Source: Bacteroides zoogleoformans
Lineage (GTDB): Bacteria; Bacteroidota; Bacteroidia; Bacteroidales; Bacteroidaceae
NCBI RefSeq assembly: GCF_002998435.1
Contig: NZ_CP027231.1
Span: 1,033,001-1,097,000 of the forward strand
Length of the DNA stretch: 64,000 nucleotides
Direction of reading: 5' to 3'
Shown here one piece after another: positions 39,367 through 49,099 of the stretch. Every line of letters starts with the position of its first letter. Position 1 is the first letter of the stretch. The position numbers were made by a program, and so were the translations under genes. The notes beneath the pieces are model-generated. The model was not told the DNA's origin, did no database searches, and saw only the letters and a program-made list of their open reading frames with translations.

Positions 39367-40629
39367 TTAATCAAGGTTTACTACATATAAACCACGTCTT
39401 CCTTCAAAAACCGAATCGAAGCAAACCGCCTTACCATCTTGACGCCAACGTGGGTGCAGGTCGTTACGGGTGTTGTTGTCGTACTTGAATGGAGAGAACA
39501 CGCGAGCAATCACCTTCACACTTTCGCCTGTGGTATCAGTATCGAGTCCCAACTTCAATTCCTGCACACGCGAACGACTTGGGTAGGTATCGAACACCAC
39601 CAGATGATTCTCGGTTGGGCAATAGCTTGGATGGCCGTCATTACTAAGCTGTGGCCAGATGTGAGTCCACTCCTGAGTCTTATCTTTCATAAGGTAGTAA
39701 CCCGGGCCAAACTCCTTCTTACGCTCAAAAGCGATGATTTCCTCATCGTTCTTCCAGTAGCAATGGCTCACCATGTCGTCATCCGAGAGAACATACATAT
39801 CCGTACCATCCACGTTACAGGTAACGAGTCGGGTGTATTTTCTCTGACCGCAGAACCAACGGTACAGTACCATGAAGCGTTTGCCGTTAGGCGACAACAT
39901 CAGATGGTTCACCTTGTGTACACTACCCTCCTCCTGCATCTCCGGACGAGGCTGGAAGTTTGCGAAGTCGATATATTTTAGGAGTTCAACCACCTCACCA
40001 GTTTCCACATCCATCTTCCATACGGCAGGAGTATCGGGCAAAGCCACACCCTTCGTTACCTCAGGCAGTTCTGCATAACCATAACCAAGACGAAGCGAAT
40101 GCAAACGTGAGAAGTCCAACCCGAGAGCTGTCTTACCATCAGCCGAAAGTGTATATACCGGCATAGGCAACACACGCTCTTGGAAGGTATTTACATCAAG
40201 AATTACCGAGCAATACTTGCCATCACGAAGGTCGTTATACAAAATACGCGATTTAAAGTCAGGCCCCATCCATTGTGCCATACAACCTTGCTGCACATTC
40301 CAGCAATTAGTGGTTGCAAGTGTAACGGCAGTTTTAGTCGTCGTGTCGATACGGATGATCTCTGCAATCCCAATTGGATCTGGCTCGCTCCATGTATCCT
40401 TCGCCTTCATGCAAAGCATATATCGCATGGTTGCATCCCATGGCGTCTTGTCGTAATAGCCGAAGAAGAATTCTCCTTCTTCATTGGGCGACACCTTTAC
40501 GATATTACCCTGACTCTTTATTTTCTTGCTTACAGCATAGCATCCCAACTGATATATACGCTTTATTACCTTCTTAATAGCCGGATATTTATTCAGCTGA
40601 TAATTTATCTTTTGTTCTATACTTGCCAT
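39367..40629 (-). CDS. Beta-propeller-like protein of unknown role in the capsule locus
   Basis: 420 residues without signal peptide or membrane helix apart from a short amphipathic start. Repeated blade-like units: GEFFFGYYDKTPWDATMRYM, KSRILYNDLRDGKYCSVILD, KVNHLMLSPNGKRFMVLYRW, DLHPRWRQDGKAVCFDSVFE, resembling TolB/oligogalacturonate-lyase-type propellers. I know no assigned function for such proteins in capsule loci. A catalytic role on the glycan or a scaffold role are both possible. It starts 2 bases before the stop of the next upstream gene's spacing, so translation is coupled. Confidence 0.6.
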   Translation of the reverse strand: MASIEQKINYQLNKYPAIKKVIKRIYQLGCYAVSKKIKSQGNIVKVSPNEEGEFFFGYYDKTPWDATMRYMLCMKAKDTWSEPDPIGIAEIIRIDTTTKTAVTLATTNCWNVQQGCMAQWMGPDFKSRILYNDLRDGKYCSVILDVNTFQERVLPMPVYTLSADGKTALGLDFSRLHSLRLGYGYAELPEVTKGVALPDTPAVWKMDVETGEVVELLKYIDFANFQPRPEMQEEGSVHKVNHLMLSPNGKRFMVLYRWFCGQRKYTRLVTCNVDGTDMYVLSDDDMVSHCYWKNDEEIIAFERKKEFGPGYYLMKDKTQEWTHIWPQLSNDGHPSYCPTENHLVVFDTYPSRSRVQELKLGLDTDTTGESVKVIARVFSPFKYDNNTRNDLHPRWRQDGKAVCFDSVFEGRRGLYVVNLD

Positions 40630-40631
40630 AT

Positions 40632-41651
40632 TTACAATGACTTTAATAGATTAAACATTTCTATAGGCGTTTTTATGTGTTCAAAACCAAAATATTTTTT
40701 ACATATCATATCTTGTTCCGAAGTTAATAGTTTTTTGTATTCAGAAAAAATCGAGTAAAGTTCTTCTATCTCAGAATTGTGTGTACTATCCGAAGCCTGC
40801 CAATTATCTATTGCAAGATTTGCATTGCCTTTATCACTGTTTGCGGTCGTTTTTATTTCTTGTCTGACTATCCAATGTGGTTTTCTTAAATAGGTACAAT
40901 ATGCTATATGCGTACCCACACTATTTGACATTGTCATATCTGATAGTTCAATCATAGATTTTTGACGTGATAAAAAGTTATAATCATATCTATGACCTGA
41001 GCAAAATATTTTGTAATCTTTCTTCAAAAGTTTTTCTTCCACCTCAAGTGTTATGTCACTCCAGAATAAGGATATAACAACACTATCATAGTCATGACGG
41101 ATTTGCTCAATTTTTGAAATCAAATAGTCTATGTCAAATGAAACACTACACCCAGTAGGAGCATGAGAAAAGAAAACCAACAATGTCCTACCAAGCATTT
41201 TTTTTATGTTACCAAATTCTAATTCTGTAAGGTACTGATTCGCATAATGAATATACGGTCCAATAGGTATAGCTTTTTTCTTTTCAATATGATTTTGTAT
41301 ATGTTTCACTCTCACCTCTCCAAAAGTTAGTATCGTATTAGCAAACGTCATTGTTTCTTGAGATGAAACATAACTGCCGAAAAAATAACCATGCTCGACT
41401 AATGCTTTTATATAAGACTTTTTCCAACTACAATATTTTCTTATACTATAACCAATGCCGAAACAATTATTGTCCGTTATTATTTCATTAAAGTATTTAG
41501 GAAGAGGCTTAGATAGCTGTTTATAATCAAACATGTCCAAATATGAGCGATTATGTACATCACGTACATAACGACTATTTTTTATGCGAATCAATGCACA
41601 TGAAAAAGAGCTCAACAGTTTTGAGCCGTATACAATTTTAGATATACACAT
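40632..41651 (-). CDS. Probable glycosyltransferase-like capsule protein
   Basis: 339 residues, AT rich like the neighbouring wzy. The C-terminal half reads like a GT-B donor domain: LVFFSHAPTGCSVSFDIDYL, IFCSGHRYDYNFL, and SNSVGTHIAYCTYLRKPHWI, where a serine/glycine turn and a KP motif usually hold the nucleotide. No membrane segments. It may be a glycosyl or glycerophosphotransferase; I cannot assign a family with certainty. Confidence 0.5.
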   Translation of the reverse strand: MCISKIVYGSKLLSSFSCALIRIKNSRYVRDVHNRSYLDMFDYKQLSKPLPKYFNEIITDNNCFGIGYSIRKYCSWKKSYIKALVEHGYFFGSYVSSQETMTFANTILTFGEVRVKHIQNHIEKKKAIPIGPYIHYANQYLTELEFGNIKKMLGRTLLVFFSHAPTGCSVSFDIDYLISKIEQIRHDYDSVVISLFWSDITLEVEEKLLKKDYKIFCSGHRYDYNFLSRQKSMIELSDMTMSNSVGTHIAYCTYLRKPHWIVRQEIKTTANSDKGNANLAIDNWQASDSTHNSEIEELYSIFSEYKKLLTSEQDMICKKYFGFEHIKTPIEMFNLLKSL

Positions 41652-41663
41652 TATTCTGTAATA

Positions 41664-42848
41664 TTAATTAAAATTTTGATATAGTTTAATATAGTTATCA
41701 AACATTCTATTTACCGTAAATCGTTCCTTGAATAGCTTTTTGGACTTTTCACCCATTATCATCAACTCTTCTGATGACAACGAAAGCATATATTTATATG
41801 CATTAGTTATTGAAACCACATCATATTCTATCACCAAACCTGTTTCGCCATCGATGATTTGCTCTGGTATTCCCGCTACATTCGAACCTACAACAGGAAG
41901 GCCAATCCGCATAGCTTCAATTATTGATATTGGCAATCCCTCGTCTTTACTGACCAATATAAAAACATCTGCTTTTTTTAAATACGAATCAACTTCAGTT
42001 GTATTACCAATAAAGTTTACACAATCTAAGTTATTTGTTAAAACTGCATCTTGGAGTTTTTCCCTTATAATACCATCACCGACTAATGAAAGTTCGACTC
42101 TTATTTTTTCTTCTGGAGTTAACCGAGTAATGGCTTCTATCAATCCCATTTGGTTTTTTCTATTAGTCAAAGACCCTACGCAGATAAAATGGAGTCTGCC
42201 TTTATTAGAAGTTGGTTCTTTAACAAAATCTTTATCAATAATACCGTTATAAACATAAAACAGTTTTTCTCTCTCAAACAAAGGATGGTTTTGAGAAAAA
42301 ATTTCCATAGACTTTCTTGAAACAAATCCAACCTTTGTAATATGGGTTAGTACGAAGTTCAGTCTGTTGTATAGGTATTTTTTTCCTAACCAAGAATTAA
42401 GGGCTGGTTTATTAGTATATACCATAGAGAAATCTTCTCCATTTGTATGAAGTGTGAGAAATACCTTACTTTTAATAGAAGGATAATATTTATATAAATA
42501 ATATGCAGTACTTAACTCCTGACAATGAATCACATCGTAATTCGGATTACTGTCGCAAAAGCGTTTTACTATTTCGCGCATATGCCGTTCTTCTACAAAA
42601 TAGTTATACACTATTGATAGTATCGTACTATATTGCAATATTCTATGAATAAGGAATTTAATCTTATTTCTCTTTTTAATAGTTTCTTTGTTTGTAAAAT
42701 CCTTGTAAACAAAACGTTCCTTGGAATAAACATCTAATTCTATTTTTTCTGAGAAATATGATTGATTATCTACAAAGCTTTTTACAAAAGATGATGCGCC
42801 ATTAGGTGCATTATACCATCCAGAATAAAGAATACAAACTTTTTTCAT
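41664..42848 (-). CDS. Family 4 glycosyltransferase
   Basis: GT-B retaining transferase, 394 residues. VCILYSGWYNAPNGASSFV at the N-terminus (acceptor domain), donor domain with FICVGSLTNRKNQMGLIEAI and the EX7E motif in SKDEGLPISIIEAMRIGLPV. Intact. It lies 12 bases after Wzy in the minus-strand order. Confidence 0.92.
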   Translation of the reverse strand: MKKVCILYSGWYNAPNGASSFVKSFVDNQSYFSEKIELDVYSKERFVYKDFTNKETIKKRNKIKFLIHRILQYSTILSIVYNYFVEERHMREIVKRFCDSNPNYDVIHCQELSTAYYLYKYYPSIKSKVFLTLHTNGEDFSMVYTNKPALNSWLGKKYLYNRLNFVLTHITKVGFVSRKSMEIFSQNHPLFEREKLFYVYNGIIDKDFVKEPTSNKGRLHFICVGSLTNRKNQMGLIEAITRLTPEEKIRVELSLVGDGIIREKLQDAVLTNNLDCVNFIGNTTEVDSYLKKADVFILVSKDEGLPISIIEAMRIGLPVVGSNVAGIPEQIIDGETGLVIEYDVVSITNAYKYMLSLSSEELMIMGEKSKKLFKERFTVNRMFDNYIKLYQNFN

Positions 42849-42859
42849 TTATTAAAATA

Positions 42860-44035
42860 TTAATTGTTTTCATAATCATGCTTCAATGCGAACGGTAAGG
42901 AAATAAACATAAAGAATATTCCCGACATGTATATAAATGTTGGTCTTTGATAGTAAAACATTAATATATACAAAATATATAAAAGAAATATTTTTTTATT
43001 CTTCCTACATGTCTTTATTCCATATAGTACCATTATCAACAATGATATCATAATATATATTAATCCGTAATCATAGATAATCATCTTATAAGTTGAAATT
43101 TTTGAATCAATAGCCATGTGAGCATTTAACCCTTTACCAAATAACAGATCAGATGACCCCCATAAAGCATCATACGCCCTATTAAAGCTTTCAGAGCTTC
43201 TATTGTCACCACCTAAATGACCATTTCCGATAGATAAGCGATCAGAAACAAGTTGTGTTAAGTCAATATCTGTTTGGTAATAACTGTTAATAACTAATAA
43301 TGCAACAATGCTAATAATAGCAGGGATAATGAATTTTATATTAACAATTTTCCTATATTGAAACACAAAAAAAAGTATTGTTACTACGTAGAAAAAAAGT
43401 GAGAATGATACAATTCCAGAGATAAACAGAACTACGTTTCTCCATAAATTTAGTCTAAAACGGTCCATTATCAAAAAAGTAGTGGCAATCGTACTGACTA
43501 CACCAGGTTCTTCAAATATAGCGTGAAACCTATATAATAATTGTATATCTCTTACATTCGTAGGTACTAGAAGAAGGTAATAGTTATTATACAAATAGTC
43601 TTTCGTTTCATTTAATGGCATAATTGTTATGTGAGGCAGATTCAAACCTACATAAACCACTGCTATATACATGACTAAAGACACTAATAATATACATGAT
43701 ATTAACGTTTTGAACCGTTCTAATATTTGTAACATATAGTCTTTATCTGTATATAAGAAGACAACAAGTAATATTCCTAGCACAGAACTTACCGATAGCT
43801 TAAAACTACAATCTAACAAAACTTTTAATATCAGTAGTAATATTATACCATTAAGACCATAATTATGAACAATTCTTTGACTGCAATGTGGTATCAATAA
43901 TATTGTTAACACGATAAGAGAATATCCAGGCAATGCATTCGTCCATGCGAAATATGGCACAAACGTAACAAGAAGCAGAGCTGCCAGGAAAAAGTATAAT
44001 ATCTCCTTATTTAGAATAAAATCCGGTGATCTCAT
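42860..44035 (-). CDS. wzy: O-antigen/capsule polymerase, Wzy-like
   Basis: 391 residues with about ten to eleven hydrophobic segments and one large loop (about 215-290) between them, containing LSIGNGHLGGDNRSSESFNR. This is the Wzy layout. Sequence otherwise unique, as usual for polymerases. Very AT rich. Its start overlaps the end of the upstream glycosyltransferase gene by 29 bases. Confidence 0.8.
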   Translation of the reverse strand: MRSPDFILNKEILYFFLAALLLVTFVPYFAWTNALPGYSLIVLTILLIPHCSQRIVHNYGLNGIILLLILKVLLDCSFKLSVSSVLGILLVVFLYTDKDYMLQILERFKTLISCILLVSLVMYIAVVYVGLNLPHITIMPLNETKDYLYNNYYLLLVPTNVRDIQLLYRFHAIFEEPGVVSTIATTFLIMDRFRLNLWRNVVLFISGIVSFSLFFYVVTILFFVFQYRKIVNIKFIIPAIISIVALLVINSYYQTDIDLTQLVSDRLSIGNGHLGGDNRSSESFNRAYDALWGSSDLLFGKGLNAHMAIDSKISTYKMIIYDYGLIYIMISLLIMVLYGIKTCRKNKKIFLLYILYILMFYYQRPTFIYMSGIFFMFISLPFALKHDYENN

Positions 44036-45167
44036 TTTTTTTATATAAAGACTTTTGTTTTGAAAATAAATTTATATATTTCAAAGCAATATTCTTACAA
44101 TCATGCAAATTCAATGCATAATCGATTGATTCTTTTGAAATCATATCGATTTTTGATGGATCATTAATTAATATATCCAACTCGGTTAATATGCTATCTA
44201 CAGTAGGACAAATATTAACAACTGGGCAATAATTAATGGTAAATTCTTGCATGTTTTCTGGCTCATTTCCACTTAATACAACTTTACCCATTGACAATGC
44301 CTCTATTGTGTTCATGCCGTAACTATGAGCGTAGCATTGGTCGATAATTATATCGGCATCTCTCATTATTGCTAAATATTCATTGAGCGGCAAATGCGAT
44401 ACAATATTAATTGTAACCTTATCGTTGTAACGCTCTGCAATTATCTTAAGCGCTTTAATGATAATTTCACTTCCCTTTTCTTTACTCCTTGTTACTCCGT
44501 GAAAAATATTAATTTTCCCACATCTTTCTTTTGTTTCAACCTTTAATTTCACGTCGTAAGGCAAAGGAATAGTATTAAATATTTTGTAATTATACTCCGT
44601 CTGGAAATAACGATATGCATCAGCATAATCAACCATAACAGGAATAACACCTCTAATTGAATCCAAAATATTCAGAAATTGTTTTTTTGTTGTTTCAATC
44701 TGTCCTTGATATTTCTTTATATAGAATTCGCTAGTTTTTTTTCTAAAAGGCAAAAACGAATTAAAAATAAAGTCATTTCCGCAAGCAGATAGAAAAATCA
44801 TTTCTTTTTCAACTAACATGGACTTCACTTCTTCAATAGTGGGCAAAGGATCGTACCATAATCCATCATTATTTTTAATAAATGTTGGGTTCACAATCAA
44901 AGCACAATCATAATAGTGTTTCTTTTTTTTGATGATCCTCTTCATTTTTATATAGGAAAAAAATCTCCTAACATAGTGAGAGCCCTTTATATCCTTACCA
45001 AACAGTTGATAATTGCTTGTATCAATGGTTACTGAACCAGGTTCTGATACTATTTTTTTGAACGTATCACCCCAGTTGAATGCACACGCCTCCACTCCAA
45101 CTCTGTGAAATCCCCTACATAAGTATTTTGAGAATCCGCTATATTCACCAATAATTAAAATTCTCAT
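44007..45167 (-). CDS. Glycosyltransferase (GT-B type)
   Basis: The start ATG 45167 gives MRILIIGEYSGFSKYLCRGF; an upstream in-frame start adds 24 residues without family features. The donor domain has INIFHGVTRSKEKGSEIIIK and HSYGMNTIEALSMGKVVLSG, similar to family 4 transferases. About 386 residues. It precedes Wzy and overlaps it slightly. Confidence 0.82.
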   Translation of the reverse strand: MRILIIGEYSGFSKYLCRGFHRVGVEACAFNWGDTFKKIVSEPGSVTIDTSNYQLFGKDIKGSHYVRRFFSYIKMKRIIKKKKHYYDCALIVNPTFIKNNDGLWYDPLPTIEEVKSMLVEKEMIFLSACGNDFIFNSFLPFRKKTSEFYIKKYQGQIETTKKQFLNILDSIRGVIPVMVDYADAYRYFQTEYNYKIFNTIPLPYDVKLKVETKERCGKINIFHGVTRSKEKGSEIIIKALKIIAERYNDKVTINIVSHLPLNEYLAIMRDADIIIDQCYAHSYGMNTIEALSMGKVVLSGNEPENMQEFTINYCPVVNICPTVDSILTELDILINDPSKIDMISKESIDYALNLHDCKNIALKYINLFSKQKSLYKKNEITGFYSK

Positions 45168-45265
45168 GCTATGATTTTTCAAAATATATGTACAGGTTGG
45201 CAGTATCGAACTGCATACTTCGAGATTACTCAGTACCACCTGTGCAACCTGTTAATCTTATAGAT

Positions 45266-46393
45266 TTACTTGAACTCGTTGATGAGACGTACAACCTCTG
45301 CCACTTCCTCCAATGTAATAGCAGGACCGATAGGCAGACTCAGTTCTTCATCTGCCAAACGCTCTGTAATAGGAAGGGATAGCTGAGGAGTGTTCCAAAC
45401 CTCTTTGGCATAGCACTCTTGCTGATGTGGGGCGATAGGATAATGGCATACAGTTCCTACACCTTTCTCTTCAAGATAGTCATGCAGACGGGCACGGTTC
45501 TCCTTACCGCTTACGATAACGGGAAATAGGTGATATGCATTCTGCTCATCAGGAAAGAGATCAGGAAGGGTAATCAGCGGATTGTTAATGTGCTCATAAT
45601 AGTAGTGAGCAACGGCCTTACGCTTTGCATTATCCTCGGTCAGATACTTCAGTTTCACATCAAGAACAGCAGCCTGAATCTCATCCAAACGGCTGTTACG
45701 GCCAGCGTACTTGAAGACATACTTCTTCTGGCTACCATAGTTAGCAAGAGCACGAACGGCAGCAGCCAGCTCAGGATCATTGGTAGTAACAGCACCACCA
45801 TCACCAAGTGCACCAAGGTTCTTTCCAGGATAGAACGAGTGACCTGCTGCATCACCAATATTACCGGTTACACGGCCATCGGTATGCTTGCAGCCATGGC
45901 TCTGAGCGCAATCCTCAATGAGCTTGAGGTTGTACTTCTTGCAGATCTCGCCAATCTTATCAGTATAAGCGATACGACCATAGAGATGTACGATAGCGAT
46001 GGCCTTGGTACGAGGAGTGATAGCGGCTTCAATCAAGTCGTCATCAATCTCAAGGGTGTTGGGCTTTGGCTCAATGCTAACAGGCACCAATCCGTTCTCT
46101 GTGATAGAGAGGGTGGTTGCTATATAGGTGTTTGCAGGAACGAGCACCTCATCACCTGGCTGCATCACGCCCATCTCGATGTAGGCACGGAAGATCCAGA
46201 TGAGAGCATCCAAGCCATTGGCACAACCGATGGTATGCTTGCAGCCGATAAACTCACTATAGTGCTTCTCGAACTGCTCGTTCTCCTTACCCTGGAGATA
46301 CCAGCCATTGTTTACTACTCGTGTAACAGCTTCGTTAATTTCAGATCCATGAAGAGCGGTTACGTCCTTAAGGGACAGAAAGGGGATATTCAT
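45266..46393 (-). CDS. fdtB: FdtB/QdtB-like dTDP-3-keto-6-deoxyhexose aminotransferase
   Basis: PLP enzyme that makes dTDP-3-amino-3,6-dideoxyhexose. 375 residues; [35 protein letters not shown], and the PLP lysine in [20 protein letters not shown]. These match the FdtB/QdtB group, which uses the product of FdtA/QdtA isomerases, present at 52117-52942. Separation from them by the acyl module suggests acylation of the same amino sugar. Whether the sugar is Fuc3N or Qui3N cannot be read off. Confidence 0.85.
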   Translation of the reverse strand: MNIPFLSLKDVTALHGSEINEAVTRVVNNGWYLQGKENEQFEKHYSEFIGCKHTIGCANGLDALIWIFRAYIEMGVMQPGDEVLVPANTYIATTLSITENGLVPVSIEPKPNTLEIDDDLIEAAITPRTKAIAIVHLYGRIAYTDKIGEICKKYNLKLIEDCAQSHGCKHTDGRVTGNIGDAAGHSFYPGKNLGALGDGGAVTTNDPELAAAVRALANYGSQKKYVFKYAGRNSRLDEIQAAVLDVKLKYLTEDNAKRKAVAHYYYEHINNPLITLPDLFPDEQNAYHLFPVIVSGKENRARLHDYLEEKGVGTVCHYPIAPHQQECYAKEVWNTPQLSLPITERLADEELSLPIGPAITLEEVAEVVRLINEFK

Positions 46394-46408
46394 AATTTTA
46401 AAATTTAT

Positions 46409-47038
46409 TTATTTCTTTATATCATCTTTATCCTTCAGCATGAATGGTTCTCCATGTCCAGGATAAATGTTAGTTTCATTTGGATAGGTGCCCACAATCA
46501 TCTGTATGCTTTGTTTATACAGTTCAAAGCTACCATTACGCTTGTTGACATATGCTTTGTATTGCATGATGGTATCGCCTGTAAACAAGCATCCATCTAA
46601 ATCAATACATATTGAACCCATGCTATGCCCTGGAGTTGGTACAAACCTAACAGTATGCTCACCCCATGTCAATATATGGTTCAAAGATTCTGTGGTATAA
46701 TCCACACGTCTTACAGCATAGGTATAATTTTCACGCTCATAATACAAACGGAAATACATATTACCAGCTTCTAGCAGATTGTTTTTGCATGCCTCCGAAC
46801 ATATTACCTTGGAATCATACTTGTCTAAGAGTGCATTCACACCCCATGTATGATCTGTATGTTCATGGGTTAGAATTATGTAGTCTAAGTGCAAGCCGTT
46901 CTCTTCTATGAAAGCAGTCTCACGAAGAGAGAATTCACTTGCTGGATCTATACAAATGGTGCACTTTGTTACATCGTCCCAGACGATGTAACAATTGGAT
47001 GTCATAAGTTCGTTTACGTATCTTTCTATCTGTATCAT
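46409..47038 (-). CDS. Metallo-beta-lactamase-fold hydrolase
   Basis: 209 residues. Zinc motif ILTHEHTDHTWG (HxHxDH), then PTPGHSMGSICIDLDG and the late histidine in IYPGHGEPF: a glyoxalase II-like set. CIDPASEFSLRETAF precedes. It sits directly after two FabH-like genes, 3 bases apart, so a thioesterase-like role on the acyl product is plausible but not shown. Confidence 0.85.
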   Translation of the reverse strand: MIQIERYVNELMTSNCYIVWDDVTKCTICIDPASEFSLRETAFIEENGLHLDYIILTHEHTDHTWGVNALLDKYDSKVICSEACKNNLLEAGNMYFRLYYERENYTYAVRRVDYTTESLNHILTWGEHTVRFVPTPGHSMGSICIDLDGCLFTGDTIMQYKAYVNKRNGSFELYKQSIQMIVGTYPNETNIYPGHGEPFMLKDKDDIKK

Positions 47039-47041
47039 ACG

Positions 47042-48046
47042 TTAAAAATAGAGTACCATACCACCCCACGTGTATCCCAAGCCTTGAGCCATGGAGAGTA
47101 CCTTCATGCCTTGTTTCAAAGTGCCGTCCTCCAACGCTATGCAAAGTGCAATAGGAATAGTAGAAGAAACGGTATTACCTACGTTGGCAATGTTGACATA
47201 ATACTTCTCAGGTGCAATCTTCAACTTACGTCTTTCAAGATTAGCAAGGAAAATGTTGGCCTGGTGGTAAACGTGCAAGTCAATGTTGTCCTTCTCCTCG
47301 CCATTCTTCTCCAGTACATCCTTAAAGAGTTGAGGTATGCTTTCGAGAGAGTAGTTGAGGATAGCAGGGCCATCCATATAGAGGTTGTCTGACGAATGAG
47401 GATTGCCGTAATCGTCAAATTTCAAGTCGTTCAGAGGTTTTGGATTGCGAGCACAACCTGACTTTACAATCAGATTCTCTGCACCGCTACCATCGGTACC
47501 AATCACGAAATTGCCTATACGTGCCATGCCCTCAGTACTTACGAGAGTAGCAGCTGCACCATCACCAAAGATTGTACGGTTGCCCTTGTCACGCTCATGC
47601 ATGTACTTCGAATAGGTCTCTGCTGTCAATAGCAATACATTCTGAGCCTGACCGCTTACTACCACAGCCTTTGCAAGAGACAGACCTGTTACGAAGCCAG
47701 AACAGCCCAAATTAACATCGATAGCTGTAATTTTGTTGGACAGTCCTAAACGGGTTTGAATGGTACAAGCAGTTGTCGGCAGATGATAATCTGGACTCTG
47801 TGTAACGAAGATAAGGTAATCAATGGTCTGGCGGTCAATATTGTTTGCCGCAAACAATTTTTCAGTAGCACCACAAGCCAAGTCGCTTGCAGTCTCACCA
47901 TCGACTGTAACATGACGCTCCATGATACCTATCTTGGATGCTATCTTCTCTTCAGTCCACTCGGGAAAATCCTTCGCAATATCAGCATTGGTCAGGATTT
48001 TCTCCGGGAGGTTGTAAGAGAGAGCTTTAATATATGCTTCTATCAT
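47042..48046 (-). CDS. FabH-like 3-oxoacyl-ACP synthase, first copy
   Basis: 334 residues. Thiolase fold with the Cys-His-Asn triad: DVNLGCSGFVTGL (Cys), VYHQANIFLANL (His), ANVGNTVSSTIP (Asn). So it should be active in a decarboxylating condensation of an acyl starter with malonyl-ACP. It overlaps the second copy by one base and is part of the seven-gene acyl module at 46.4-51.6 kb. The two copies differ clearly, so this is no recent duplication. Confidence 0.9.
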   Translation of the reverse strand: MIEAYIKALSYNLPEKILTNADIAKDFPEWTEEKIASKIGIMERHVTVDGETASDLACGATEKLFAANNIDRQTIDYLIFVTQSPDYHLPTTACTIQTRLGLSNKITAIDVNLGCSGFVTGLSLAKAVVVSGQAQNVLLLTAETYSKYMHERDKGNRTIFGDGAAATLVSTEGMARIGNFVIGTDGSGAENLIVKSGCARNPKPLNDLKFDDYGNPHSSDNLYMDGPAILNYSLESIPQLFKDVLEKNGEEKDNIDLHVYHQANIFLANLERRKLKIAPEKYYVNIANVGNTVSSTIPIALCIALEDGTLKQGMKVLSMAQGLGYTWGGMVLYF

Positions 48047-49098
48047 TACAGTTCAGTTTTTTCAAGAATCTTACAATCAGCAATGTTCAAGAGAACAGTA
48101 CCATAAGCAAAACCAGCACCAATAGCATTCATCAATACAGAATTGTTTGGCTGAATCTTCTCACGGTTTTCTACCATGCACAAAGGGATGGAGGTTCCTG
48201 CTGTATTACCATACTTCTGAATTGAGTGAAGAATCTTATCAGGATTGGCCTTTGCCTTCTTTGCAATATAATTTGACATGAAGTTATTAGCCTGATGGAA
48301 TGCATAGATGTCAATCTCATCAATCTCCTTGCCAGCATAAGCAAGCAATTTCTTGATATCCTTTGGCAAAACAGATATAGCAAAGCTGAACACGTCATCG
48401 CCAACCATATTGATCTGCTCATAGCTTCTCATGCTTCCATCTTCCTGCTCCACGAGCTTCATGGTCTCAGCTGAGCTGGGGATACGCGCTCCACCTGCAG
48501 GTAGAATTACAGAATTGAGGTGAGCACCATCCGTATTCATCGAGAAGTAACTCTCGCCATATTGCTCTCCCTTGCTCAAAACGGCTACAGTACCGGCATC
48601 ACCTAAAAGCTTACCAGTACCTTTATCCTGCATGGAAATCATCTTGGTAAGTGTTTCACCTACCATGATCATTACGTTATTGATACCAGGCTGCTGCAGG
48701 AAATTGTATGCCATAAGCAGACCATGAATAAAGCCAGAGCATGACATATTAACATCATATACGATGGTCTCCTTGCTCAAACCCAGTTTGTTCTGAAGAA
48801 AGCCTGATGTTCCAGGAATCTTGTAGTCAGGACTCTGACTTATAAAAAAGAGTGCATCAATATCCTCGCGGTTGATTTCCGTTTCGTCAAAAATCTGACA
48901 GGCAGCCTTGTAGCAAAGATCTGAAGCGCAAACATCCGGATCAGCAAATCTGCGCTCTTCAACACCCGTTGCAGCAATAAACTTTTCAATCTCTTCCTCT
49001 GAATAATATTCGGTAAGGGAAGTGGTCTTGACAACCTTGTGAGGAACCGTTGCAGCAATAGCACGGAGACCGATATTGTTGAATTTTAGTAATGCCAT
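48046..49098 (-). CDS. FabH-like 3-oxoacyl-ACP synthase, second copy
   Basis: ATG 49098 (MALLKFNNIGLRAIAATVPH) lies two bases after the FabG-like stop. About 350 residues with the triad DVNMSCSGFIHGL (Cys), AFHQANNFMSNYIAKK (His) and QKYGNTAGTSIP (Asn). The paired FabH genes may form a heterodimer or perform different steps (condensation and acyl transfer). Both have intact catalytic residues. Confidence 0.9.
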   Translation of the reverse strand: MALLKFNNIGLRAIAATVPHKVVKTTSLTEYYSEEEIEKFIAATGVEERRFADPDVCASDLCYKAACQIFDETEINREDIDALFFISQSPDYKIPGTSGFLQNKLGLSKETIVYDVNMSCSGFIHGLLMAYNFLQQPGINNVMIMVGETLTKMISMQDKGTGKLLGDAGTVAVLSKGEQYGESYFSMNTDGAHLNSVILPAGGARIPSSAETMKLVEQEDGSMRSYEQINMVGDDVFSFAISVLPKDIKKLLAYAGKEIDEIDIYAFHQANNFMSNYIAKKAKANPDKILHSIQKYGNTAGTSIPLCMVENREKIQPNNSVLMNAIGAGFAYGTVLLNIADCKILEKTEL

Positions 49099-49099
49099 A

